A DNA stretch of 64,000 nucleotides from an uncultured Candidatus Melainabacteria bacterium (GCA_934754505.1 CAKVIE010000010.1:1-64000), one strand, 5' to 3'. Counted from the first letter of the stretch, positions 17,923 through 27,594 are shown. The notes: generated from the letters alone by a model not told the origin. Numbers and translations: made by a program.

Positions 17923-18999
17923 TTAACCTCTCGTGATGTTTGCCAATCTCTTGAATTCATCAGGTCTTTGAGATTTTTGAAGAGCATCTTCCATTGTGAT
18001 TTTGCCTGCTTTATACAAATTCTTCAACGCAGTTTCAAGCGTTTGCATACCATATTGTGCACCTGTTTGAATTGCAGAATAAATTTGAGCAGTTTTACCT
18101 TCTCTGATAAGGTTTGATATCGCCGAGTTTACAACCATGATTTCCTGAGCCATAACTCTGCCTTTTTTGATACCTTCTTCATTTACTTTTGGCAGCAATG
18201 TCTGCGAAAATACTGCAACAAGTGAGCTTGAAAGCTGAATTTTAACTTGTTGTTGTTGAGCTTCGGGGAATACATCGATAATACGGTCAATCGTTTGTGA
18301 TGCTGATGACGTGTGCAAAGTTCCCATTACCAAGTGACCTGTTTCTGCTGCTGTCATTGCAAGCTGAATTGTTTCAAGGTCACGCATTTCGCCGACAAGT
18401 ATGATATCAGGATCTTCACGCAAAGCCGAACGTAATGCATTCGCAAATGAACGGGTATCTTGACCCAATTCTCTTTGGTGAACAATACTCTTTTTTGATG
18501 TATGAACAAATTCTGTCGGGTCTTCAATAATCAAAATGTGTTCTGCTCTTGTTTCATTAATATGGTCAATCATTGATGCCAAAGTCGTTGATTTACCTGA
18601 ACCTGTCGGTCCTGTTACCAATATCAGCCCCCTCGGACGTTCAGTGATTTTTTGAACAATCGGCGGTAATCCTAACTCTTCAAACTTCGGTGCGACACTG
18701 TTAATTGTACGGAATGCTGCTGCATAACTACCCTTATCCTTATAAATGTTTACACGAAATCTGCCAAGTCCGTGGATACCATACGACATATCAAGTTCCC
18801 AAACTTGCTCCAATGTTCTTCTTTGTTCATTACTCAAAATCGGAAAAAGTAAACTCTCTACATCGTCTGACGACAATGGAGGATATTCCGTTCTCACCAA
18901 ATTACCACTTATTCTCAAAACAGGCGGTAAATTCGCCGAAATGTGCAAGTCACTTGCTTTTTCTCGTACCGTTAATTCCAATAATTCTTCAATAAGCAT
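17923..18999 (-). CDS. pilT: Type IV pilus retraction ATPase PilT
   Basis: 358 residues. Walker A GPTGSGKST (130-138), Asp box ILIIEDPTEF near 156, Walker B LREDPDIILVGEMRD near 193 and the His box GHLVMGTLHT near 221. PilT depolymerises the pilus to drive twitching and DNA uptake. No other pilus gene is nearby. It is 62 bases downstream of the symporter gene. Confidence 0.95.
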   Translation of the reverse strand: MLIEELLELTVREKASDLHISANLPPVLRISGNLVRTEYPPLSSDDVESLLFPILSNEQRRTLEQVWELDMSYGIHGLGRFRVNIYKDKGSYAAAFRTINSVAPKFEELGLPPIVQKITERPRGLILVTGPTGSGKSTTLASMIDHINETRAEHILIIEDPTEFVHTSKKSIVHQRELGQDTRSFANALRSALREDPDIILVGEMRDLETIQLAMTAAETGHLVMGTLHTSSASQTIDRIIDVFPEAQQQQVKIQLSSSLVAVFSQTLLPKVNEEGIKKGRVMAQEIMVVNSAISNLIREGKTAQIYSAIQTGAQYGMQTLETALKNLYKAGKITMEDALQKSQRPDEFKRLANITRG

Positions 19000-19061
19000 T
19001 CGTGTGTGTCCTATTAACTAAAATCTTTCACTTATATATTTATTAAAACATGAAATATCAA

Positions 19062-20636
19062 TTATTTGCGCATTTTATTAACAATTTTTCTTTCTGTTTT
19101 AATCTTTGACTTGCTTTCTCTAAACCATACCGCATTTATCGGGTTTCCAAGTTTGTACTTTCTGCAATATTCCTTTAAAGTCATCTTGATTTCCGGTGCG
19201 AGAATATACAAAGTTATTATATTCGGGATTGACGGGAATATCATCATCGCATCAACTATGTTTATAACACTCTTTACGTTAAGCTCCGAACCTACGATAA
19301 TTACAATACAATATAAAACATGGAAAAATATTGAACGTTTTACACCTTCGCCAAAAACATAATTCCAGCATTTTTGTCCGTAATATGCCCAAGTTATCAA
19401 CGTTGATAATGCAAATAACATTACAACAACTGTCAATATTTTAGGGAAAAACGGTAATACTTGTGCGAAAGCATCGGATACCATTTCAATACCCGTGATT
19501 TTACCGGGTTCACATACATAAGTTCCTGTAACGGTAACGATAAATGCTGTCAATAAGCACATCATCGCACAAATTAAAGGTTCTGTTAATGAAACAAATC
19601 CCGGAATTACAGGCTCTTTCGTTTTTGCAGCCGCATAAACAATCGGTGCTGAACCGATACCTGCTTCGTTAGTTTGAACAGAACGTCTTAAACCGATAAT
19701 AATCGTTCCGAAAATACCGCCTGCAACCGCCTGCGGGAAAAATGCCTCTCTGAAAATTATTCCTAAAGCATGCGGAATGTGTTGGTAATTAACAACAACA
19801 ATCGTCAATGCTCCGACTACATACAAAAGACACATAAACGGTACAACTTTTTCCGTAACCTTTGATATGCTCTTAATTCCGCCGATTGTTATCAATCCGA
19901 CAACAATAGCCGTCACAATACCCATTACCCAAGCATGGTGATATAAAAATCCGCTTTCACCGCCTGTCATCTGTATTGCAAGCTGTGTTGTCTGGTTAAT
20001 TTGGATTAAATTTCCACCCGTAAAAGCAGCTCCGATAAAAACTACCGCAAACATTACCGCTAAAGGCTGTCCGAGCCATCTTAATTTCTTTTTCGTCAAA
20101 CCGTGTGCAATATAATGCATAGGTCCACCGGATACCGAACCGTCTATATTAAAAGTTCTGTATATCAATGCCGCCGAAGATTCTGCAAACTTTAACGACA
20201 TGCCGAAGATTGCCCCGATTAAAATCCAAAATGCAGCCCCCGGTCCGCCAATCGAAATTGCTATCGCAACACCTGCAATACTGCCCATGCCGATTGTTCC
20301 CGATAACGCCGTCGCTAATGATTGAAACGCAGAAACTTCTCCGTCGCCCTCCGCCTGTTTTACAGAGTCTTTTATCAATTTTAACGAATGTGTGAAACCC
20401 CATATAGGCAAAAATCTGAAATAAAACGTGAAAAATATTCCCGCAAATAATATCCATAAGATAATTATAGGAACATTTGCCCCGAAAATATTCACTTCCG
20501 TAAATATTATATCCGCAATCATATCAGTGTATTTACCGATATAATTTTCTACAAAATAATCTATGCTCATATCTGATGCTGCTGCTCGTCCTGCTGTCAT
20601 CATAAGCATTGCCAAGGTTGTTAAAAATCTTACCAT
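19062..20636 (-). CDS. Sodium:alanine symporter family (AGCS) transporter
   Basis: 524 residues with an N-terminal signal-like segment and about ten transmembrane helices. The family signature is visible in FQSLATALSGTIGMGSIAGV near 100 and in the conserved GGPGAAFW. Imports alanine or glycine with Na+. The C-terminal 50 residues are basic and cytoplasmic. A weak ribosome site (GAAAG) precedes the ATG. Confidence 0.93.
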   Translation of the reverse strand: MVRFLTTLAMLMMTAGRAAASDMSIDYFVENYIGKYTDMIADIIFTEVNIFGANVPIIILWILFAGIFFTFYFRFLPIWGFTHSLKLIKDSVKQAEGDGEVSAFQSLATALSGTIGMGSIAGVAIAISIGGPGAAFWILIGAIFGMSLKFAESSAALIYRTFNIDGSVSGGPMHYIAHGLTKKKLRWLGQPLAVMFAVVFIGAAFTGGNLIQINQTTQLAIQMTGGESGFLYHHAWVMGIVTAIVVGLITIGGIKSISKVTEKVVPFMCLLYVVGALTIVVVNYQHIPHALGIIFREAFFPQAVAGGIFGTIIIGLRRSVQTNEAGIGSAPIVYAAAKTKEPVIPGFVSLTEPLICAMMCLLTAFIVTVTGTYVCEPGKITGIEMVSDAFAQVLPFFPKILTVVVMLFALSTLITWAYYGQKCWNYVFGEGVKRSIFFHVLYCIVIIVGSELNVKSVINIVDAMMIFPSIPNIITLYILAPEIKMTLKEYCRKYKLGNPINAVWFRESKSKIKTERKIVNKMRK

Positions 20637-20971
20637 TCTTTTTCTTTCAAAATTTTACTTACACTAAAATTTCACTTCTCTATAATAACCTAAACATGCT
20701 GATTTCTGAAATTTTTATTTCAAAAAAACAAGATGAAAAAATAATGTTTTTCAATTTTCACTACAAATTTTTCATTAAAATAAAAAAACTTATCCCGTTT
20801 TTTTAATTATATTAACCTTTTTTCTTAAAAACAGCTGGAACACACTCAAACAGACAAAAAAATTTCTTTAAATTTTATATTTACAAAAATTCACATTACA
20901 AAAAAAAAGCTAAAGATTTTAAAAAAATATTCGACATAAACAGTATATGTAAGAAATTACAGGGATTTGTT
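20637..20971. other. 335-base intergenic region
   Basis: Very AT-rich and divergently flanked. It should contain promoters for the symporter (minus) and the 176-residue protein (plus). I see homopolymeric A and T tracts but no consensus promoter pair I would defend, and no gene. Confidence 0.4.
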
Positions 20972-21502
20972 ATGACATCAGGAATAAGCGAAATAAATTC
21001 ACAAACAGCAATAGCATCTGCACAATACATTTCAACGTCGTTCAACGTGATGACAGCTCTTAAAGAATCCACCATTACAAAACTCAAGAGCTACAATATT
21101 GAAGCGACTGAAAAAATGACGGAAGAAGAAGCTCAAAAAATTATCGACGAAAAAGAAGCCGAAAAAGCTCAACAAACTCAAGCTACTCAAAATTCCGAAA
21201 CGTATTACGACAAACAAATCATCACCGATGCAAAGAGTTTGGCAGAGGATATCGGTGTTTTCACAGGTGAAGACACTGATGTTTTAACGCTTATGGAGAA
21301 TATTGCAACAAGATTAAAAGAGCTTGAATCGACCGTCGGCGATAATAAAAACCTAAAAAGCATTGTTGATGAATATTCAAACAGATACGACTATATTTAT
21401 GCTCAATATATGAACAAAAAATCAACTTTGTCCTCTCAAATCGTATCATCAATGGATATTATGGGTTTGAACGGAATTTCGTCAATGACAACTTCCGCTT
21501 AA
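20972..21502 (+). CDS. Unknown helical protein
   Basis: 176 residues, not recognised. No signal peptide or membrane segment. Residues 45-75 form a charged E/K/A/Q-rich helix, probably coiled coil, and the ends are rich in Ser, Thr, Ile and Met. The composition recalls secreted or filament-associated helical proteins, but that is only an impression. AGGGA lies upstream of the ATG, and a strong terminator follows, so it is a single-gene unit. Confidence 0.7.
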   Translation: MTSGISEINSQTAIASAQYISTSFNVMTALKESTITKLKSYNIEATEKMTEEEAQKIIDEKEAEKAQQTQATQNSETYYDKQIITDAKSLAEDIGVFTGEDTDVLTLMENIATRLKELESTVGDNKNLKSIVDEYSNRYDYIYAQYMNKKSTLSSQIVSSMDIMGLNGISSMTTSA

Positions 21503-21534
21503 TCCGCATAAATTATTTTTTTCCAACAAAAAAA

Positions 21535-21564
21535 CGTGCGATTGTTTTCTTTCGCACGCTTTTT
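21535..21564 (+). terminator. Terminator of the 176-residue gene
   Basis: CGTGCGA/TCGCACG stem (21535-21541, 21552-21558) with five T after it and seven A before it, so it may work in both directions and also end the hydrogenase operon. Confidence 0.8.
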
Positions 21565-21580
21565 GTTTTCTTAAATCGAA

Positions 21581-22120
21581 TTATTTTATCAAGGCTTGAA
21601 CTTCCTTGAATTTTGGGTGTTTAGAAGTTCTCAAAAGTTGGAAAAGCATATTTTCGAGAGTCAAAACTTTTGCCCCGTCAGCTTGCAAATATTCAAGTGC
21701 AGATGCTTTTTCAGACTCATCTCTGCTTTTGCAGGCATTTTTCAAGACAAAAACCTCAAATCCGTTTTCCAAAAGCTCAAGAGCCGTCTGCAAAACACAA
21801 ATATGCGTTTCTATTCCGAATAAAATCACCTGCTTTTTACCGAATGACTTGATTTTATCCAAAGCTCCGTCCTCTTTTAATAAAGAAAATGCAGCTTTTT
21901 CAATCTTAACATCACTGTCATCAAGAACTTCATTAATCGAAGTGATAGTATTTCCAAGTCCTTTCGGGTATTGTTCGCTCACAACAATCGGCAAGCCCAA
22001 AGCTTTTCCGCCTGAAATCGCCTTGCGGGCATTTTCTGCTTCTTTATCGGCAGAAGTTGCTTTTACAAGTTTTTCCTGAAAATCTATCATTAATATCAAA
22101 GAATTTTTTTCATCTAACAT
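21581..22120 (-). CDS. Isochorismatase-family cysteine hydrolase
   Basis: 179 residues from the chosen start. Fold motifs are the catalytic Asp in LILMIDFQ, a cis-peptide region near SEQYPKG, and the nucleophile Cys in GIETHICVLQTA. Relatives include nicotinamidase and YcaC; the substrate is not predictable. The reading frame stays open to 22171, overlapping hydA by 50 bases, but ATG 22120 sits directly after the hydA stop with GGTGA upstream, so I use it. It is the last gene of the hydrogenase operon. Confidence 0.85.
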   Translation of the reverse strand: MLDEKNSLILMIDFQEKLVKATSADKEAENARKAISGGKALGLPIVVSEQYPKGLGNTITSINEVLDDSDVKIEKAAFSLLKEDGALDKIKSFGKKQVILFGIETHICVLQTALELLENGFEVFVLKNACKSRDESEKASALEYLQADGAKVLTLENMLFQLLRTSKHPKFKEVQALIK

Positions 22121-22121
22121 A

Positions 22122-23582
22122 TTATTCACCGATTTTTTCGATATCTTTTCCGTCTTTAGTAAATTCAGCAAGAGCCTTTGTTGCTACTTTTACGGTATTA
22201 ATCGTCGCATTACCGCCGATACAACCGCCTTCACAGCACATAACTTCAACCAAATTGCCCTCATCGCATTTTCCGTCTTTTGCGAATTTTTTCAATTTTT
22301 TAATTGCATCTTTATCTAAACCGTTGATATAGCAAGGTTTTATGCAATCTTCGCAATTAGAAGCCTTTTTAACTGCCGCAGCAACTCCGCCTGAAACGCC
22401 GAAAGTTCTTGCTTGTTTTGAGCTTTCAACATCAAACGGTGTTTCTTCACAGCTTAAAGTATCTATATTTCTTCCGACGAGATATGCACCGAGTTCTTCA
22501 AAGTTCATAACATAATCAACATTCGGATTGTCTTGAACTTCCGCACGTTTTGCAACGCAAGGGCTTACGAAAACGATTTTTGCATTCGGATATTTTTTTC
22601 TGACAATTTCTGCCGTGTAATAAAGCGGCGTTTTTGTATCTGAAACGTAGTGCTTAATTTCGGGCAAATGTTTTTTAACGAATTGGTTATAACCTGCACA
22701 ACAAGATGTAGTCATAAATTCTTCGCCATTTTCCATTCTTTCCGCAAATTCTTTAGCCTCATTTTTCGTTGTTACATCAGCACCTTCTGCAACTTCATAA
22801 ACATCTGTAAATCCGCCTTCCAAAAGTGCTGTCTTAAATTGGTAAATTGTTCCGGGGAGTTGACCTATGATAGACGGTGCAAGCATTGCAATAACTTCAT
22901 GTTTTGCTTTGATATGTTTCATAATATCAATCAACTGGCTCTTTTCGTGAACTGCTGCAAACGGACATCTTGCAACACATTTACCGCAGCTTATACATTT
23001 TTCAAAGTCAATTTTTGCCAAACCTAACTCGTTTTTCGCAATAGCTCCGACAGGACAAGCATCTTCGCAAGGAACTTTAATCTGTGCAATAGCTCCGTAA
23101 GGACATACAGAAATACACATCTTGCAACGCTTGCATTTTGTTGTATCGATTTGTGAACGACCATTTACAATGCTTACTGCTCCAAATTTACAAGTGGCTT
23201 CGCAAGGTCTTGCAACACAACCTTGGCACAAGTCTGTTACGAAAATTCTTCCGCCGGCACAGCCTTTACAAGCATCGTCCAATACCGTCAAAACATTTTC
23301 TTCCGGAATTTCTCTTTTCAAAGATTTTTCGGCATATTCCATTAACAAAGTTCTTTCGTCATCGTCTTCAATAGAAAATCCCAAACCTGCGATTGCTCTA
23401 TCTCTTAAAACCGCTCTTTCCTTGTGGATACAACATCTGTAAGGAACTTCCGAACCTTTCGGACGCATATCATAAGGTATCATTTGAGTATTTTTCTCAA
23501 ATGAATCCGAGAAAAACGCTTGAACTATTCTTATTAAAATTTCCTTCTTCAAATGTACTGATTGATAAATATTATTACTCAT
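22122..23582 (-). CDS. [FeFe] hydrogenase, group B-like
   Basis: 486 residues. Ferredoxin-type cysteine clusters occupy about 105-206, including C150/153/156/160 and C196/199/202/206. The H-cluster domain has L1 TSCCAGY (C294, C295), L2 SPCVAKRAE (C342) and L3 EVMCCEGGCIGG (C450, C454). Both L1 cysteines are kept, including the proton-relay one, so it should turn over; the usual P-G/W of TSCCPxW is replaced by A-G-Y, as expected outside the prototypical group A. Likely role is ferredoxin-dependent H2 evolution. It overlaps the small ferredoxin-like gene upstream by 8 bases. Confidence 0.9.
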   Translation of the reverse strand: MSNNIYQSVHLKKEILIRIVQAFFSDSFEKNTQMIPYDMRPKGSEVPYRCCIHKERAVLRDRAIAGLGFSIEDDDERTLLMEYAEKSLKREIPEENVLTVLDDACKGCAGGRIFVTDLCQGCVARPCEATCKFGAVSIVNGRSQIDTTKCKRCKMCISVCPYGAIAQIKVPCEDACPVGAIAKNELGLAKIDFEKCISCGKCVARCPFAAVHEKSQLIDIMKHIKAKHEVIAMLAPSIIGQLPGTIYQFKTALLEGGFTDVYEVAEGADVTTKNEAKEFAERMENGEEFMTTSCCAGYNQFVKKHLPEIKHYVSDTKTPLYYTAEIVRKKYPNAKIVFVSPCVAKRAEVQDNPNVDYVMNFEELGAYLVGRNIDTLSCEETPFDVESSKQARTFGVSGGVAAAVKKASNCEDCIKPCYINGLDKDAIKKLKKFAKDGKCDEGNLVEVMCCEGGCIGGNATINTVKVATKALAEFTKDGKDIEKIGE

Positions 23583-23838
23583 GTTTCAACTTCCTGTTAA
23601 TTACTTCTAACACTTTATCTACCGTTGCTTCCGCAACAACCTCGTCATCTACCTTTGCATAAGGTGCTTTTGAATATTTGCCTTCCGTTGAACAAAGATT
23701 CAAACATACACAGCTCGAAACTTCTACACTGTCGGCATACTTTTTCGCAACAATTTCATCTAATTCCTGCAGTTTTGATGCACCCATTACAAAACATGTC
23801 GTTCCCAAACATAATTTTACTTGAATTTTCTCCATCAT
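23575..23838 (-). CDS. Thioredoxin-fold [2Fe-2S] ferredoxin (NuoE-like)
   Basis: 87 residues with the four-cysteine pattern CLGTTC near 10-15 and CVCLNLC near 43-49, as in NuoE C-terminal domains and the small subunits of hydrogenases. Probably passes electrons to or from the neighbouring hydrogenase. A second, different copy lies before hydS at 26720-26962. Confidence 0.85.
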   Translation of the reverse strand: MMEKIQVKLCLGTTCFVMGASKLQELDEIVAKKYADSVEVSSCVCLNLCSTEGKYSKAPYAKVDDEVVAEATVDKVLEVINRKLKHE

Positions 23839-23847
23839 TTAACACCT

Positions 23848-24999
23848 TTACAAATATTTTACCGTAACTTTTTTTATGTATTTATTTTCCAAAACCTCCG
23901 CCATCCGTTTAATTATATTTTTTCTTATCTCTATTTCTATCGGAAGGTTCGGGTCATAATGTGCCTGATTTAATTTTGCACCGACCATGAATATTATACA
24001 ATCCGTATTTAACAAAAACTTTACAAGTTCACCTGCCGCATCTTCCGAATTTTCTCCTGTTTCTAAATATTCACAAGCCTTCGTAAGTGTCAAAATGCCC
24101 TCTGTCACTAAATCGATTCCGTCCATATACGAAATTGACGGCAATTTTCCGCATTTTAAACTTATTTTCGTTCGTATAGGAATGTTAAGTTCTCTTGAAA
24201 TCAAATTGGCTGTCGTTCCGCCACAAATTGCCTTTTTGCCCTTGAAAGACTCAAACATCTTCGCATAAAAATTGTCTTTTTCCTGATAATAAGGAGGTCC
24301 CGTAAAAACTACCGCCTGCCTCGGTTCTCTGTAATACAAGCATACCGCCGAAATATCATCTTTCGCCTTTCTGTCGGGTTCAAGTCTTTCTGCCTGACAA
24401 ACTATGTACTTCGTCAATTCTCGGCTCGAAATATCAGGATTTTCTTTTAATTTTTCTTTTAGCAAAGAAATCAAGCCCTCTCTGCCCAAACCGAGTTTCA
24501 GTTTTTCAGACCCCATTGCAGCTTGAGTTACTCCGTCGGAACAAAAAATCAACCTGTCGCCAAGCTCCGCTTTTATCTTATAAATATGCATGTGTCTTGA
24601 GGTGAAAGTTTTTGAAGTTATAACCTGATATTCAGGCTCTAAAATCTCGCCGTTTCTTATCCAGACATATTGAGGATTGCCCTCTTCTACAATTTTAACG
24701 TTTCCGTCATCGTCGCTGTCTATCGCTGAAAACGTTGCATAGCTTATCTTTCTGACCTGACATACCGGTAAAGAATTCAAAACAATTTCACACGCCTTGC
24801 GAATATCAGATTCAGCCTCGATGAATTTCAAAAGCATTGTTGCGGTCATTGTCGCCAAAATGTTTGCCTTTACTCCGCTTCCAAGTCCGTCCGACAAAAC
24901 TGCTATCAATCTGCCCGAATATCTTTTTGACAAAAAGTAGTCCCCGAAAGTGTTTTGATTGTATTTTTTCGTTTGTGAACAATCAATGTCTATAAACAT
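23848..24999 (-). CDS. SpoIIE-type PP2C phosphatase with extra C-terminal domain
   Basis: 383 residues. The N-terminal half is a SpoIIE/PP2C Ser/Thr phosphatase with metal-binding SDGLGSG (36-42), CSDGV (153-157) and DDIS (214-217). Residues about 230-383 form a second domain with ICGGTTANLISREL near 257 and DGIDLVTEGILTL near 290 that I do not recognise. Similar phosphatases occur next to sensory hydrogenases in anaerobic Firmicutes. Its TGATG junction with hydS implies translational coupling, suggesting that HydS output is dephosphorylation of an unknown partner. Confidence 0.88.
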   Translation of the reverse strand: MFIDIDCSQTKKYNQNTFGDYFLSKRYSGRLIAVLSDGLGSGVKANILATMTATMLLKFIEAESDIRKACEIVLNSLPVCQVRKISYATFSAIDSDDDGNVKIVEEGNPQYVWIRNGEILEPEYQVITSKTFTSRHMHIYKIKAELGDRLIFCSDGVTQAAMGSEKLKLGLGREGLISLLKEKLKENPDISSRELTKYIVCQAERLEPDRKAKDDISAVCLYYREPRQAVVFTGPPYYQEKDNFYAKMFESFKGKKAICGGTTANLISRELNIPIRTKISLKCGKLPSISYMDGIDLVTEGILTLTKACEYLETGENSEDAAGELVKFLLNTDCIIFMVGAKLNQAHYDPNLPIEIEIRKNIIKRMAEVLENKYIKKVTVKYL

Positions 25000-26723
25000 C
25001 AGTTGTCCTCATCATCATTACTGTCAGGCTCATAATCTTCTGCTATCGAATTGAGCAAAAGTTCGGTTTCGACCATGTGTTCACCAAGCAGACAAGCTAT
25101 ATTTTGAACCGTAGCAATGTTCTTGCTGATAACCTCTCTTGCTCTGTGTGCAATTTTTTCTCTGTCTGTTTCAGACTTCGTAACGTCTGTTATTACCGCT
25201 CCGATAATTTCGTCTTTTTCTATCGTGAAAACATTGATATCATACAATTTATGCTTAATCGGATAATGCTCTTTGTGAATATCTTCGCCTCGATTGAACA
25301 CATTTCTGAAAATATCCGAAAACGAAATAATTCTATCCAATGCAGCACCGGTCAAACCGTCTTTTCTGTCTGCAAAAACCTCGTACATATCTCCGCAAAA
25401 CATCTTCATAAAAGCATCGTTCGCTTCAAGAATGTTCAAATCTTTATCAACCATAACAATCGCAGACGGCATTGCCCGAAGCATTGCAGCCGCTTTTCTC
25501 ATTGCAATTTTTCTCATATAAGAAACACACATTGACGGCTCTGCATCACCCGACAACAAGGCTTTTGCCAAATCTCGGCAGGTAGGATATCCGCAGCCGC
25601 CGCAATTTAATTCGTCCTCCTCTGAATGTTTACCGATTCTTTTCATCGCAGAAATTATCTGTTCGTAAGTATATTCCTGCTCCAAAATCGGCTTTTTTTC
25701 ATATTCAATCGGAACGACAACATCTGCTTCTTTCGGTATTTCATTTCTCAAATTGACACGGGTTAAAACATCTGAAACTATATTTATACCTGACTTTTTG
25801 GTATCGGAACAAGGTCCGTTTATACAACCGCCGGAACATGCAAGTGCCTCTATAAAAATTTTGCCGTTTATATTTTTTTCATCAAAATTCTCTAACGATT
25901 TGCCAAAATTCTCCAAAGAACTTATATTAATCAATTTGACATCACTGCTTATACCTGTTTGCTTAATTGTTTCATTCATTCCGCCGTCTAACGGGTACAA
26001 AGCTCCCTCATGTGAATTTCCACCGACAAAAATATCATCTTCTTTCGGCTCTATTTCACTGACGTTTATAAATTCGTCATTTATCCAAAAATTCAATTCC
26101 TCAAACGTCAAAGCAACATCTATCAAATCCTTGTGTCTGTCCGATTCGTTTTTCTTGCCGATACAAGGTCCGATAAAAACTACCGAAATGTCTTTTCCAT
26201 ACTGCTTTTTCAACATTTGAGAATGAGTAAGTGCAGGTGATGCAATTTGAACTATGTTTTTTGAAAATTCAGAATGATATTTTCTTATAAAATCAACTAT
26301 TACAGGACAAGCACTCGAAATGTACAAGCCTTTTTCGGATTTTTCAAGAATTTTTGCCGTTTCAATAGAAACTTCTTCCGCCCCTAAAGCCGTTTCGCTA
26401 ACACCTTTGAAACCTAATTTTTTTAGCAAAGCAACCATAACAGGTGTCGTAAAATCGTATATTCCGCTCCAGCTCGGAGCTAATGAAACATAAACATCTT
26501 TTCCCGCAATCATAAGGGTTTTGACTTTTTCAATATCCGTTCTGACTCTTTTTGCCTCGGACGGACAAACCTTTACACAATGCCCGCAAGCAATACATTT
26601 TTCGGCAATTACGGAAGCACTGCCGTTTTGAATTTTTATTGCTTTCACAGGACATTCTCTGACGCATTTATAGCAGTCATGACACTCATTTTTCAACGTA
26701 TATACGGGATATAAACTGTTCAT
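24999..26723 (-). CDS. hydS: Sensory [FeFe] hydrogenase HydS with PAS domain
   Basis: 574 residues. Two [4Fe-4S] ferredoxin motifs (C14/17/20/24 and C43/46/49/53), an H-cluster domain with SSACPVI (C139), GPCIGKKNE (C187) and LACSGGC (C296, C300), a further Fe-S motif NCGGCGYPTC (C374, C377, C382, with C399), and a PAS domain at about 414-520. The catalytic proton-relay cysteine before C139 is alanine, a substitution known from sensory (HydS, group C/D) hydrogenases. With no kinase domain, its signal probably goes to the adjoining phosphatase. Confidence 0.9.
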   Translation of the reverse strand: MNSLYPVYTLKNECHDCYKCVRECPVKAIKIQNGSASVIAEKCIACGHCVKVCPSEAKRVRTDIEKVKTLMIAGKDVYVSLAPSWSGIYDFTTPVMVALLKKLGFKGVSETALGAEEVSIETAKILEKSEKGLYISSACPVIVDFIRKYHSEFSKNIVQIASPALTHSQMLKKQYGKDISVVFIGPCIGKKNESDRHKDLIDVALTFEELNFWINDEFINVSEIEPKEDDIFVGGNSHEGALYPLDGGMNETIKQTGISSDVKLINISSLENFGKSLENFDEKNINGKIFIEALACSGGCINGPCSDTKKSGINIVSDVLTRVNLRNEIPKEADVVVPIEYEKKPILEQEYTYEQIISAMKRIGKHSEEDELNCGGCGYPTCRDLAKALLSGDAEPSMCVSYMRKIAMRKAAAMLRAMPSAIVMVDKDLNILEANDAFMKMFCGDMYEVFADRKDGLTGAALDRIISFSDIFRNVFNRGEDIHKEHYPIKHKLYDINVFTIEKDEIIGAVITDVTKSETDREKIAHRAREVISKNIATVQNIACLLGEHMVETELLLNSIAEDYEPDSNDDEDN

Positions 26724-26962
26724 TCTCCAAATAATCCGTTCATTATTTCTTCAATTTTTTCGGGAGTTACTTCGTTATAATTCTTTTCATCAATAGTGAT
26801 GTTCGGTCCTTTGGCACACTTGTTTTCACATCTTGCTCCGGTTAATTCCACCTTCGCCCGCAAATTATGTGTGTCCAAATATTTCTGTATATATTCTAAA
26901 TTTTCGTTGTTACCCCTTGCAAAACAAGAGCTGCCCATGCAAATCTTTATTGTATGTTCCAT
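26720..26962 (-). CDS. Thioredoxin-fold [2Fe-2S] ferredoxin
   Basis: 80 residues with C8, C13, C45 and C49 in the pattern CMGSSC and CENKC, followed by GPNITID. It is the NuoE-like fold again but distinct from the copy at 23575. The ATGA overlap with hydS suggests a dedicated electron carrier for the sensor. It begins three bases after rex. Confidence 0.85.
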   Translation of the reverse strand: MEHTIKICMGSSCFARGNNENLEYIQKYLDTHNLRAKVELTGARCENKCAKGPNITIDEKNYNEVTPEKIEEIMNGLFGE

Positions 26963-26965
26963 TTT

Positions 26966-27580
26966 CTAAATATCTTTTGTAAATTGTAAAAAATTACCTA
27001 TCAAATTTTCATTCCATACCTGAATGTCATCAGGCAATTTTAATACTGTCGGGGTGAAATTCCAAATGTATTTTATCCCCGAATTTACCAAATAATCCGC
27101 CGTTTCCTGTGCAAATTTTCTCGGTACGGTTAAAACAGCTATCTCTACTCCCAGCCTTTTCGCTAAATCAGGGAGTTTCGATACGTGAAAAACTTGTTTC
27201 CCGTTTACCGTCAAATTAATCTTCAACGGGTCGTTGTCAAACAATGCAAGAATATTAAAGCCGTAAAATCCGAAATCATCATACTTCGTCAAAGCAAAAC
27301 CTAAATTTCCTGCTCCGACAACAAAGGCATCTTTCGTCTTTTCAAATCCTAATGCGTTTTCAATACTCCGCTTCATTTCGTCTATTTTATATCCGACCTT
27401 CGTCTTCCCTGCCTTGCCAAGAATTTTCATATCTTTTCTGACTTGAGAATCGTCTATCTTCAATAATTCCGCTATCTGCGGACTCGATACCGTATCTTTG
27501 CCCTGTTCTTCCATATCGGTTACTATGCAATGATACTGCGTTAAACGGTGTATAACTTTGTCTGACAAATTTTTATCCAT
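26966..27580 (-). CDS. rex: Redox-sensing transcriptional repressor Rex
   Basis: 204 residues. An N-terminal winged helix (about 1-80, with SQVRKDMKILGKAGKTKVGY) precedes a Rossmann NAD(H)-binding domain whose GAGNLG is near 88-95. Rex leaves DNA when NADH rises, releasing fermentation genes. AAGG precedes the ATG. It heads the hydrogenase operon, and a strong terminator lies only about 15 bases before its start, so its transcript probably arises by read-through from adhE. Confidence 0.95.
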   Translation of the reverse strand: MDKNLSDKVIHRLTQYHCIVTDMEEQGKDTVSSPQIAELLKIDDSQVRKDMKILGKAGKTKVGYKIDEMKRSIENALGFEKTKDAFVVGAGNLGFALTKYDDFGFYGFNILALFDNDPLKINLTVNGKQVFHVSKLPDLAKRLGVEIAVLTVPRKFAQETADYLVNSGIKYIWNFTPTVLKLPDDIQVWNENLIGNFLQFTKDI

Positions 27581-27594
27581 TTTTTCGCCTTTTT

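Noticed and set aside
22121..22171. Longer start of the isochorismatase-family gene
   Set aside because: Overlaps hydA by 50 bases; ATG 22120 has a ribosome site.
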